Shown piece after piece: positions 1 to 8,637 of a stretch of 64,000 nt of DNA. How positions within the stretch are numbered: the stretch's first letter is position 1; each line of letters begins with the position of its first letter. A program made the translations under genes and the position numbers. Location of the stretch: positions 3,580,796 to 3,644,795 of the forward strand of contig CP053450.1 in assembly GCA_013285505.1 (NCBI GenBank), given 5' to 3'. Below the pieces are notes generated by a model. The model was given only the letters and a program-made list of their open reading frames with translations, was not told where the DNA came from and made no database searches. This stretch comes from Planctomycetota bacterium. Lineage in GTDB: Bacteria; Planctomycetota; Phycisphaerae; Phycisphaerales; UBA1924.

Positions 1-1881
1 ACCGGGCCCGGGCCGACCCCGCGGCCGAGGCGATCCTGACGGGCGTGGACCTGACCGCCGACCTGACCGCCGGCGAACTGGCCAACCTCGAGCCCTCCGA
101 GCCGCTCGCGCTCAACGGCCCACTGACGCTCGCGTCGAGGCAGCACAGCTTCGACATGTACAGCCGCGACTTCTTCGACCACGAGAACCCCGACGGCGAC
201 CGGGCCCAGGAGCGGGCCGACGCCAACGGCTACGACGGCTCGGCCGGCGAGAACATCGCGGCCGGGTACGACGACATCGACGAGGCCCACGTCGCGTGGC
301 TCGATTCGGTCGGCCACCGCAAGAACGTGCTGAGCCTCTGGGAGAGCTTCTCGCAGAACTTCCACTACGACGAGATCGGTGTCGGGTTCTACTTCCCCGG
401 CTCGTCTGGCTCGTCGACCTACCACACCTACTTCACACAGGTGTTCGGCTATTCGGGCCGGCCGCCGCGGACGTACATCCTCGGCGTGGTCTACGACGAC
501 GCCAACAGCAACGACTTCTATTCGATCGGCGAGGGCCGGGGCAGCGTGCGGGTGGACGTGACCGACATCGACACCGGCGTCCTGGTCGGCTCGTACACCA
601 CCGACGAGGCCGGCAACTACCAGATCGAGGTCGACGGCGGCGACTACTACGTCACCTTCGTGGACGAGACCACCGGGCTCGGCCGGCGCGTCTCGACGAC
701 GGTCACGACCAACACCAACGTCAAGGTCGATGCGCTCGGTGCCGAGCTGGTCGACCAGCTCGCCCCGTCGGACAACATCGCCGCGACCGGCGCCGCCATC
801 ACCGGCTCGGCGGTCAGCAACGGCGAGCTCACCGTCACCACGCTCAACAACAGCGGCCGCCCGATCGCGTTCTTCCAAGACGACGGGACCTGGACGGTCG
901 CCGATCTGCAGACCCTGGCCGGCACGCCGACGGTCTCGGGGCAGATCCAGACCTTCACCGACCCGCGCGACGGCCTGACCTACGCCGCGGCGACCAGCGA
1001 CGACGGCCTGCTGCTGTTCCGCCGGTCCGCCGAGGGTGTCTGGACCTACCGCAACCTCAACACCGAACTCGAGAGCGCCGGCCTGCTCGAGGGAGACATC
1101 ACGGTCTTTGTCAGCAAGGGCAACAAGGTCCACATCGCGGGCATCGACTCCAACAACGACATCCACCTCTTCAACCAGACCGGCGCGACCGACGACGACG
1201 GCGCGGTCTGGGTCTCGCGCAACCTCTCCGAGGTCGATCTCCGGCTCGACGGCAAAGAGACGCCGATCTTCTCGAGCCCGCTGATCAGCTTCGTCACGCC
1301 CTGGAACGCGCTGAACGTCGCCGGCCTCGACTCAGACGGCAACATCCAGGCGGTCTGGTACCACCAGAGCCTGTCGCGCTGGACGGTCAGCAACCTCAGC
1401 GCCTCAACCGGCGCCCCGCCGCTGACCGGCGGCCTCACCGCCTACCTCACCTCGTGGAGCCGCGATCAACCTCGTCGGCACCGACGCCGACGGCAACGTC
1501 AGCGTCACCTGGTGGGTGCCCAGCTTCGGGCCCGACTGGACGACCAGCAACCTCACCACCCTGTTCGGCGGCCCCGAACTCCGAGCGTCCAGTCTCGCCA
1601 GCTTCGTCACGCCTTGGGGCGCGACCAACATCGCCGGGCTCGACGCCGACGGCAACCTGTCGGTCTACTGGTGGGCCCCCACCAGCGGCGGCTGGAACAT
1701 CTCCACGCTCAGCGACGTCGTCGAAGACGCCGTCCTCCCCGTCGGCAAGCTCTCCGGGCTCACCGTCAACTCCACCGGCACGATCAACATCCTCGGCGCG
1801 TCCGAGGACGGCGAGGTGCTGCGGTACTGGTGGAAGCCCGGCGGATCCTGGGCCATGCAGAACCTGACCGATCTGACCTGA
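1..1881 (+). CDS. Secreted CAP-domain protein with C-terminal propeller-like repeats (5' partial, one frameshift)
   Basis: The reading frame is open at the window edge, so the N-terminus lies outside. The first part is a CAP (SCP/PR-1) domain: RARADPAAEA at the very start is the usual opening helix, followed by DHENPDGDR, GENIAAGY and VGHRKN, which hold the conserved His/Glu residues. An SdrD-B-like segment follows (GVVYDDANSND to YYVTFVDE). The C-terminal half has about four repeats of roughly 55 residues (FVTPWNALNVAGLDSDGN, LVGTDADGNVSVTWW, GATNIAGLDADGNLSVYWW), which suggests a beta-propeller or lectin-like module. The frame must change near 1457: LTAYLTSW runs in one frame and INLVGTDADGN continues in another. 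CAP proteins are usually extracellular, so this is probably secreted. Its substrate is unknown. Confidence 0.8.
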
Positions 1882-1918
1882 CCCAAGCAGACCAGACCAG
1901 CGAAGGCCCAAAAAAGAC

Positions 1919-1952
1919 AACGACCGGCGTCGAGCGATTGACGCCGGTCGTT
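1919..1952. terminator. Bidirectional terminator hairpin between the CAP gene and the tRNA
   Basis: A perfect 13-bp stem (1919-1931 with 1940-1952) and an 8-base loop lie between two convergent genes. An A-run at 1910-1915 gives a T-run after the stem on the minus strand, so it best fits termination of the tRNA transcript. It can also stop the CAP gene transcript. Confidence 0.7.
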
Positions 1953-1961
1953 GCATTTCAG

Positions 1962-2048
1962 AGGCCGCAGTGGGATTCGAACCCACGATTGGGCTTACGC
2001 CACAACGGATTTGCAATCCGTTCCCTTAGACCACTCGGGCACACGGCC
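1962..2048 (-). tRNA. tRNA-Cys (anticodon GCA) with a long variable arm
   Basis: The minus strand folds into an 87-base tRNA. The acceptor stem is GGCCGTG/TGCGGCC, the D arm is CCC-GAGTGGTCTAA-GGG, the anticodon arm is ACGGA-TTGCAAA-TCCGT, and the T arm is GTGGG-TTCGAAT-CCCAC. The anticodon GCA reads Cys codons, and the discriminator base is T, as in known tRNA-Cys. The variable region is 18 bases and can form a GGC-GTAA-GCC stem, which is a class II (Ser/Leu/Tyr-like) shape rather than the short arm usual for tRNA-Cys. CCA is not encoded. All stems pair fully, with two G-T wobbles in the acceptor, so it looks functional. Confidence 0.93.
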
Positions 2049-2063
2049 GTGCTTCCGACACAG

Positions 2064-2092
2064 ACCGTATCGGCGCAGCCGAGCCGGGTCAA
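2064..2092 (-). promoter_or_regulatory. Sigma70-type promoter of the tRNA gene
   Basis: On the minus strand TTGACC (2087-2092) and TACGGT (2064-2069) are separated by exactly 17 bases. They lie 15 bases upstream of the mature tRNA 5' end. Confidence 0.7.
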
Positions 2093-2217
2093 TGGTCGCC
2101 GCCGCCCGGACGCCAAGGGCACGCCGCCCGCGGCGCGGTACGATCCCACCTCAGAAGCCCGCCCGCGCCGCCCAACTCTCGCCCCGGGGCGGGGATCAGG
2201 CCGACAAGGAGGTCGTG

Positions 2218-3358
2218 ATGATGCCCATACCCCAGCCGACCACATCCCAGCAGACCAGACCCCGCCGCCCCCGGCCCGCGACGCTCATGCTCTGCCTGCT
2301 GGCCGGGCTGCCGCTGGCCGGCGGCCCCTGCGCCGCCCAGGACGACCCTCCGGAAGCCACCCCGGACCGTCGCCCCGACGCCCGGCTCGACCCGCTCCTG
2401 ACCGACATCAGCGCCGACGAGCACATGCGGGACCTCCTCTCGCGGCCGCTCAACGGCGTCCCGGTCAAGCCCTCCTCCCTGCCCGTCGTGCAGCAGGTCG
2501 TCCCCAACCTCGACACCAACACCGACCGGGTCCGGCTCGCCGATGGCTCCGCAGCGACGGCCGATCAGGGCACGCTCCGCCCCGAGGGCACCTTCCTCGT
2601 CGGCTGGACCGGCGAGATCGTCAGAATGCGCACCGGCGGGCTGGCCTTCCTGCCCGCCACCAGGACCGGTGCCACCGCGCCCGAACCCGCGATGGCCCTG
2701 CTGCCCTGCAGCACCTACGCCCGCATCGAGACCCTGCTGGGCGAGAGCACCCGGGGCCTCTGGCTCAGCCTGACCGGCGAGGTGCTCGAATACCAAGACC
2801 GCAACTGGCTGCTGCCCACGGTCTTCGCCTCCGCCGACACGCCCGCCCCCGGCGAGCCAGCGCCCGGCCGAGCCGACCCCCGCCGAACCCACGCCCGACC
2901 AGCCGGAGGACACCGACACCGTGCCGCCGACCAGCGGCGACCGCGTCGAGGACTTGATCCGCCAGCTCGAGGCCCAGCGCGAGGAACGCCGCGGCATCGA
3001 CACGACGTTTGCCACACCCGCCGACGAACAATCCGAAGAGGCCGCCCCCGCCCCCGGCCCGCGGCTCGAGGGCCGCATGCTGCTCAACCAGCGCGGCCGG
3101 ATGGTCCGGAGCATCAACGGCGACTGGGTCATCGCCATCGACAACGACGGCGGCGCCTCCAACGTCGGCACCCTGCCCAACCGCCTGCGCCTGCTGCCGT
3201 GCAAACTCGTCGAGGTCATGGAACGCAGGGCCGAGGACCAGGGCGAGAGCTGGACCTTCGAGATCAGCGGCCACCTCTACCGGCACGGCGAGACGGTGTA
3301 CCTGCTGCCGCGGATGTTCGTCTCGCAGCAGACCGACGAGGTCAAGGCACTGCAATAG
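2218..3358 (+). CDS. Exported protein with two copies of the same domain (one frameshift)
   Basis: Family not recognised. AAGGAGG sits 5 bases before an ATG-ATG start. A twin-arginine-free signal peptide follows (LMLCLLAGLPLAGG, cleavage near CAAQD), so the product is exported. Two related modules of about 90 residues can be aligned. The first has LRPEGTFLVGWTGEIV, ALLPCSTY and LSLTGEVLEYQ..WLLPTVF. The second has LEGRMLLNQRGRMV, RLLPCKLV and FEISGHLYRHG..YLLPRMF. The linker is rich in Pro, Ala and Glu, and the frame has to change within it (about 2861-2876). The second module is read in the frame that ends at 3358. The last 17 bases overlap the 3' end of nuoH on the opposite strand. Confidence 0.75.
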
Positions 3359-4724
3359 CGTCGCCCGGAGCGGCCACCCGACCGATCAGACCGACGGCGC
3401 CGTCCCCTGCACCGGCCGGTCCTCCAGCCGCGACCACGTTGGTCGGACGCGTCATCACCCGCTCGCCCTCGGTCGGGCTGAAGCGCGAGCCGTAGATCGC
3501 GATGCGTTTGTTGGTCTTGGTCGGCTTGAGCAGCGGCAGCACGAGCAGGCACACGACGCCCAGCACCGCGTTGGCCGCGAGCATCGGGCCCACGCCACGC
3601 AGGTCGAGGTAGACCATCACGGCGGTCATCACCAGCACCACCATCGACAGCGGGATGATCGCCTGCCACGCCATCATCATGACCTGGTCGTACCGCAGCC
3701 GCGGCAGAGTCCAGCGGATCACCATCATGAAGCAGACCAGCAGCACCACCTTGCCGAACAGCACGCCGAACTTGGCCAGCACCGCAAAGATGCTGGTCGC
3801 CTCGGGGCTCGTCAGCGGGTCGCCGAGAAACGGCACCATCTGGTACCCACCCAGGAAGATCAGCGCGAAGAACGCGCTGCTCGTGATCATGTGGGCGTAC
3901 TCGGCCAGGAAGAACATCGCAAACCGCATCGCCGAATACTCGGTGTGGTAGCCGCCGACGAGCTCCTGCTCGGCCTCGGCGTTGTCGAACGGGGCACGGT
4001 TGGCCTCGGCGAGAATGGCGATGAAGAATACAAATGCCGCAATCGGCTGGCTAAAGATGAGCCAGCCGTTCTCGGCCTGATACCGCATGATCCCCTCGGG
4101 CATGACGGTGCCCATCAGCAGCAGGGCCGCCAGCAGGCTCACGCCCAGCGGGATCTCGTAGCTGATCATCTGGGCGGTGCAGCGCAGGCCGCCGAGGAAC
4201 GAGTACTTGTTGTTGCTGGCCCAGCCGCCGAGCGTGATGCCGTAGACACCCAGCGAGGCGACCGCGAGCAGGTAGATGATGCCCACATTGGCTGCGAGGC
4301 CCGTGACGTAGACCGGGCCGCCCTGGATCTCACCGATCAGCGGCAGCGTGAAGTCGGGGCACATCCAGACGCCCCCCCACGGGATGATCGCAAAGCCGAT
4401 CAGCGCCGGAACGATGCTGGCCATCGGCGCGAGCGTGAACAGGTACTTGTCCACGCGGGTCGGCGCATAGTCCTCTTTGAGCATGAACTTGATGCCGTCG
4501 GCCAGCGGCTGGCCCAGCCCGAGCGCTCCCTTGAGGAAGCTCAGGTAGGGCAGGCCGAAGTCGAACCCCACGCGGTTGGGGCCCACCCGGTCCTGGATGT
4601 AGGCAGAGATCTTCCGCTCCAGATAGATCAGGTACGCGACCGTGATCAGGATCGTGTGGATCACCACGAGGATGACGGCCACGTTCACAAGCAACTGGGC
4701 GGTGACGATTTTCGACAGGTCCAT
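3342..4724 (-). CDS. nuoH: NADH-quinone oxidoreductase subunit H
   Basis: This is the membrane subunit of respiratory complex I that, together with the peripheral arm, forms the quinone-binding cavity. Family hallmarks are present: LERKISAYIQDRVGPNRVG near residue 35, an AEANRAPFDNAEAEQELVGG motif in the middle, and about eight to nine hydrophobic segments. It is 460 residues, longer than the usual 320-400. The excess is a Gly/Ala-rich C-terminal tail of about 45 residues after the last membrane helix. The ATG at 4724 was preferred over an upstream in-frame ATG at 4748 because a TACAGT hexamer lies 8 bases before it. No other nuo gene is adjacent. Confidence 0.95.
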   Translation of the reverse strand: MDLSKIVTAQLLVNVAVILVVIHTILITVAYLIYLERKISAYIQDRVGPNRVGFDFGLPYLSFLKGALGLGQPLADGIKFMLKEDYAPTRVDKYLFTLAPMASIVPALIGFAIIPWGGVWMCPDFTLPLIGEIQGGPVYVTGLAANVGIIYLLAVASLGVYGITLGGWASNNKYSFLGGLRCTAQMISYEIPLGVSLLAALLLMGTVMPEGIMRYQAENGWLIFSQPIAAFVFFIAILAEANRAPFDNAEAEQELVGGYHTEYSAMRFAMFFLAEYAHMITSSAFFALIFLGGYQMVPFLGDPLTSPEATSIFAVLAKFGVLFGKVVLLVCFMMVIRWTLPRLRYDQVMMMAWQAIIPLSMVVLVMTAVMVYLDLRGVGPMLAANAVLGVVCLLVLPLLKPTKTNKRIAIYGSRFSPTEGERVMTRPTNVVAAGGPAGAGDGAVGLIGRVAAPGDAIAVP

Positions 4725-4732
4725 GGGGCGAC

Positions 4733-4738
4733 ACTGTA
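4733..4738 (-). promoter_or_regulatory. -10 element of nuoH (leaderless type)
   Basis: TACAGT on the minus strand, 8 bases before the nuoH ATG. Transcription should start at or next to the start codon. Confidence 0.5.
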
Positions 4739-4811
4739 GTGGGCCCAAGCGCAGGAGGGAAGCCGCCTCACGAGGCCAGAGGCCGATCCGAAGCCCGTGT
4801 CAGGCCCGTCC

Positions 4812-5582
4812 TCAGTCCCGACGCCCGGAACCGCCCAGGATCGACTCGGACAGGTCCACCGGCTCGTAGTCCATCTCGACCTCGAAAAGCCGGCGGCTGC
4901 CGTCCTCGACATCCTCCGCGTCGACCGGGAGCATCTCGATCGTCGTCACGCTGATCGTCCTCGCCCCGGGCCTTTCCATGAACACGCTGATCTCGGGCCG
5001 GTCGGGCCAGATGTGGGCGTGGTAGGCGTCCTGGGTCTCCGGGTTCGCCCCGTCCTCGGCGATCATCTCCTCGAACAGCGGCAGCCGGGGCTCCACCCGC
5101 TCGTCACCCAGCCCGCTCGAGGCAAAGCACGCCGGCCCGGACCCGATCTCGGTCGTCCGCAGCTCGCACCCGTCCCAGCGGCACTCGATGATCCGCAGGC
5201 CATTCAGCCGGTCGGCCGCGACCAGACGGAATGGCTCGAACCTGTCCAGCTCCAGCTCGGCCAGGGCCTCGGCCGCCTCGCCGGCATCGGCCAGGCGGAT
5301 CAGCCTCGGGATGATGCTGCCGCGGCTGACCCTGCGGTCCTCGCTGGGCATCGGCGGATCGGCCAGATTGACATTCAGCACCGTGAGCACCAGCCCGTGC
5401 TCGCCGGCCGCGACCCAGGTCCCGCCGGCCAGCCCGTCGATGGGCCAGATTGCGCGGGCGTCGCCGGCGATCCGGTCAACCCATCTGGGGTGTGTGGCGC
5501 GGGGCCGTGTGGGGCTCTCGTCGCGGCTTGCGACCATGCGGAACCCGCCGCCGGGAACTTTGAGAATCGTGACCGTACACAT
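4812..5582 (-). CDS. NRDE/TANGO2-like protein
   Basis: The protein begins MCTVTILKVPGGGFRMV and has ASRDESPTRPR near residue 20, which is the NRDE signature of the TANGO2 superfamily. The N-terminal Cys at position 2 is typical. Animal and bacterial relatives have been linked to haem handling, but the bacterial role is not settled. It is 256 residues, normal for the family. It starts 8 bases after the DinB-like gene and is the last gene of a minus-strand run with DUF2339 and DinB, so it is probably co-transcribed with them. Confidence 0.85.
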   Translation of the reverse strand: MCTVTILKVPGGGFRMVASRDESPTRPRATHPRWVDRIAGDARAIWPIDGLAGGTWVAAGEHGLVLTVLNVNLADPPMPSEDRRVSRGSIIPRLIRLADAGEAAEALAELELDRFEPFRLVAADRLNGLRIIECRWDGCELRTTEIGSGPACFASSGLGDERVEPRLPLFEEMIAEDGANPETQDAYHAHIWPDRPEISVFMERPGARTISVTTIEMLPVDAEDVEDGSRRLFEVEMDYEPVDLSESILGGSGRRD

Positions 5583-5590
5583 ACGCGGCG

Positions 5591-6193
5591 CTATGCCCCC
5601 GTCTGAGTTTGAGTTGCAGTGTTCGCGCCGCGCTCGTGCTGAATCGTCGAGGGCGCCTTCCCAATATCCCCGTCCAACGAGACCCCCATCTCGCCCGCGA
5701 TCGCTTTCATCATCGCGACGTGGTGGATGCCGTGGTGGGTGGCGAACGCCACCTCGCGGACGACTGTCGAATCGAGCTCGGCCTCGGTGCCGTCGCCGGA
5801 GAGCATCACGCGGATGCGCACCGGCCCGCCGAGATCGTTTTGCAGGCCGGTGAGCCCGGAGCGCAGACCGTCGATCTGTTCGATGGCCGCGGACCGGTCG
5901 GTCTCGACCGCGACGCCGCGCGCACGGTGGTCGTAGTCGATCGCCTCGTCGCGCTGCGTCCCCGTCAGGATCGCGCCGAAATGATCGAGCGTGTGGCGGA
6001 GGTGCTTGCCGATCGTGCCGCCGGCGAGAACTGTCGACGTGCAGCAATACGACTCATCGTCCATCGCTTCAACAATCCGGCCGCACTGACCGAGCAGGCC
6101 AGCCGCGGCATCAAGCACGTGTTCGGCGTCACAGGTCGGTACGTCTTTGCGCGGGGTTTCCGCGCTCGCGGTGTTCAAATCAATCCCTTTCAT
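5591..6193 (-). CDS. DinB-like (YfiT-type) metal-binding protein
   Basis: A 200-residue helical-bundle protein of the DinB/YfiT superfamily. The expected metal-binding histidines are visible in RHTLDHFGAIL (about residue 70) and HHGIHHVAMMK (about residue 160). Members include thiol transferases and many proteins of unknown function, so the substrate cannot be given. The ATG is 3 bases past the DUF2339 stop, and its own TAGACT hexamer lies 5 bases upstream, so it may be transcribed both from the upstream gene and from an internal leaderless promoter. Confidence 0.8.
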   Translation of the reverse strand: MKGIDLNTASAETPRKDVPTCDAEHVLDAAAGLLGQCGRIVEAMDDESYCCTSTVLAGGTIGKHLRHTLDHFGAILTGTQRDEAIDYDHRARGVAVETDRSAAIEQIDGLRSGLTGLQNDLGGPVRIRVMLSGDGTEAELDSTVVREVAFATHHGIHHVAMMKAIAGEMGVSLDGDIGKAPSTIQHERGANTATQTQTGA

Positions 6194-6196
6194 GGG

Positions 6197-8553
6197 TCAG
6201 TCTAGCATGCTCGGTCGCGACGAGGCAGAAGACGCCTCCGGAGCGTCTTTCTCCGCGTTTTTGTCCCGTACCACGCCGCTGACACGCCCGTACAGCACCG
6301 CAACGCCCAGCATCAGCACGCCGAGACCAACAAAGCTCGCCACGCGCCAGACCGGCGGAACACCCGCAAGATCAAGCACGACCGCCTTGATCGCGGCGAC
6401 ACCAAGCAGAACCAGACCCACATATCGGACCGGCGCACAACGACCCGCAAAGCCGCCCACGATCAGCGAAACTCCCCACAAACCCCACCAGATCGACACC
6501 GCCGCGCGCCGCGCCGTTTCGTCCGCGGCAAGCAGCGACGCCGAGCGAGCCACCTCGATCGACGATGCGCCAAACGCCACAACCCCCGCCGCCGAAGCGA
6601 GCACCGGCCACGGCGATCCAAACTCCGACCATGTGCACCAACGCCGCGCCGCCCACGCATGCACCAGCAGCGTCGTGGTCACACCGCACGCCAACCAGAA
6701 CGCCGGATGCGTCGCCGGAGCAGCCGTGTCCTCGAGCCAACCCGCCGGCGACGACGAGATCACCCACGGCACAATCGCGCCGCACGCCAGCACCGCGCCC
6801 AACGCGTCAAAGTGCAGCCTCGGCTCGACCCGCGCGACAGCACGCCACACCAGCGACAGCCCCAACCAGACCAGACACACCGCCGCCGCGGCCGAGCCCC
6901 GGGTGCGCGGGCGCTACGCCGATAGACGCCACACCCGCCGCCGCCGCGGCAAACGCGAACCACGGCCGTGGCGAGGTCGCCTCCCGGTCCCCGTTCTCGT
7001 TCGTTTCGTCACGAACCGTCCGCAGCATCAGGAACGCCGTCGCCAGCCACGCCGCGCCCGCGCCCAGCATCAACACCGTCCACGGCGAGATTACGACCCC
7101 GCCGGCGACCCGCCACGGCACGCCCGCCGCCCCGGCAAACAGGTCGTAGGTCACCAGCCGCACGGTGGCGATGCACAGAAGCACCACGCCGTACACATCC
7201 AGCGACCGCGCACCGATCCACCGCCCCGCGACGACCGCGCCCGACGCCCATCGCCAACCACGACACCACCTCGACCCAGCCGCCGAGCCGCCAACGCAAC
7301 GGTCACGATGAGCAGCGCCCCCGCCTGGGCCGCGTGCGCCGCCGCGAGCATCTCGAGCCCGTCCCGGGGCTTGTCCCGCAGCACCCGCAGGTGCCCCCCG
7401 AACATCGACGCCAGCACACTCGTCACGACAAACGCCGACGCCGGCGAGAGCCAGTCCGGCAGAGCCGTTTCCTGCCTGAGCACGATCGCCGCGATCCCGA
7501 CCGCCCCCGTCGTCGTCGCGACCGAGAGCAGCACGGGCTCGACACGCCGGTGCCACCGCCGGCGCGGTGCGCCGGACGCGTTGACCAACGCCGCGCCCGG
7601 GCGCTCAACAACAATTCCGCCTGGTGCAGCCCCCACGCAACAGCCCAGAACGCCAGCACGATCCACGTGTTGTCGCCGCTCTCAGCCAGTGTCCAGAAGA
7701 ACCCAAGCACCCCGGTGCCGATCCAGACCACATCGCGCAGCCGACCGAACGGCTGCGGGCGGAACACCACCAGCGAGAGCGACGCCACCGAGAGCAGCAG
7801 CACGTACACCGGCAGCACCAGCGGGCTCGCGTCAGACCGCGCCAACAGGATCGGCACGAGATAGGCACCGATCAGAGAAAGCATCGCCGTCGAGAGAAAC
7901 CCGTGACGCATCGCGATCGCAAAGCCGATCGCCGCAACCCCCGCCATCAGCACAAACGCCACGGGAGCCGAAACCAGGCCAAAGACGCCGAAGGAGGCAA
8001 ACGCCGCGACGTACATCGCGCCCAGCCCCGCGGCATTGCACCCCGCGACCGCGATCGCCCGCACCCGCGTCCGGAGCCACTCGCCCGCACCAAGGAACGC
8101 GACACCCAGCAACGCGATGCCCACACACCGAAGCCCCGGCGGCAACAACCGGAACCACCCGGCATCAATCGCGACCTTGACCGCCAACGCCAGACCGATC
8201 ACCACGATCAACGCGCCGGCGATCGCGAAGAGCTGCCCCCCGATCCGCCGCTCCAGACCCACCCGCCCGCGATCGGACGCCACCGGTGCATCGGCGACGG
8301 GAGGCACAACGACGCCATGGGCTTCCTCGACCCCCACCACGGCCGCCTCTTCCGGTGGCGGCCCGGCAACGATCGGCGGCACAGCCGGCCTCGACACGCT
8401 CGGCGTGTCCACCACCCGCTCCTCAGCCACCTCGTCAGCTTCACCCGAGGCCCCGAGCCGGTCCTGCAGCGCCCGGATCTGCAGCCGCAGCAGCGCAACA
8501 CTCTTCTCCAGCCGCTCGACCCGCTCGTCCACGCTCTGCCGCTCGCCGGCCAT
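6197..8553 (-). CDS. DUF2339 polytopic membrane protein (about four frameshifts)
   Basis: The first 90 residues form a coiled-coil segment (VDERVERLEKSVALLRLQI) and an acidic, Pro-rich linker. Then LERRIGGQLFAIAGALIV opens a long series of membrane helices typical of DUF2339 proteins. The function of this family is unknown. The protein is recovered only by joining segments across frame changes near 7600 (after WGLHQAELLLSAR), about 7285, about 7250 (after VSWLAMG) and about 6895. The C-terminal part from MCLVWLGLSLVWRAV to the stop is intact. All segments stay hydrophobic and in register with the family, which favours sequence errors over decay. AAGGAG lies about 8 bases before the ATG. Confidence 0.75.
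6199..6204 (-). promoter_or_regulatory. Internal -10 element of the DinB-like gene (leaderless type)
   Basis: TAGACT on the minus strand ends 5 bases before the ATG and overlaps the end of the DUF2339 gene. Confidence 0.4.
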
Positions 8554-8581
8554 GCGAAGTCTCCTTCAAAAGCTAGTATTC

Positions 8582-8587
8582 ACTATA
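8582..8587 (-). promoter_or_regulatory. -10 element of the DUF2339-DinB-NRDE run
   Basis: TATAGT on the minus strand in a short AT-rich patch, 28 bases before the ATG. The leader carries a Shine-Dalgarno sequence (AAGGAG). No convincing -35 was seen. Confidence 0.45.
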
Positions 8588-8637
8588 CTTCATTCGGTGG
8601 AGACACCGGTCGATTTCGCCGGCGATAGGAACTTGCG

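Noticed and set aside
1962-2048. The tRNA as a tRNA-Ser or tRNA-Leu pseudogene
   Set aside because: All stems pair, U33 and U73 are present and a strong promoter and terminator flank it. The anticodon is cleanly GCA.
1882-2957. Continuation of the CAP gene frame past 1881 to 2957
   Set aside because: The extension is read through the tRNA gene and the next gene in a wrong frame. It arises from the frameshift near 1457; the true frame ends at 1881.
6147-8180. A 677-codon plus-strand open frame across DUF2339
   Set aside because: Ser/Arg/Pro-rich shadow composition. The minus strand encodes DUF2339 membrane helices at the same place.
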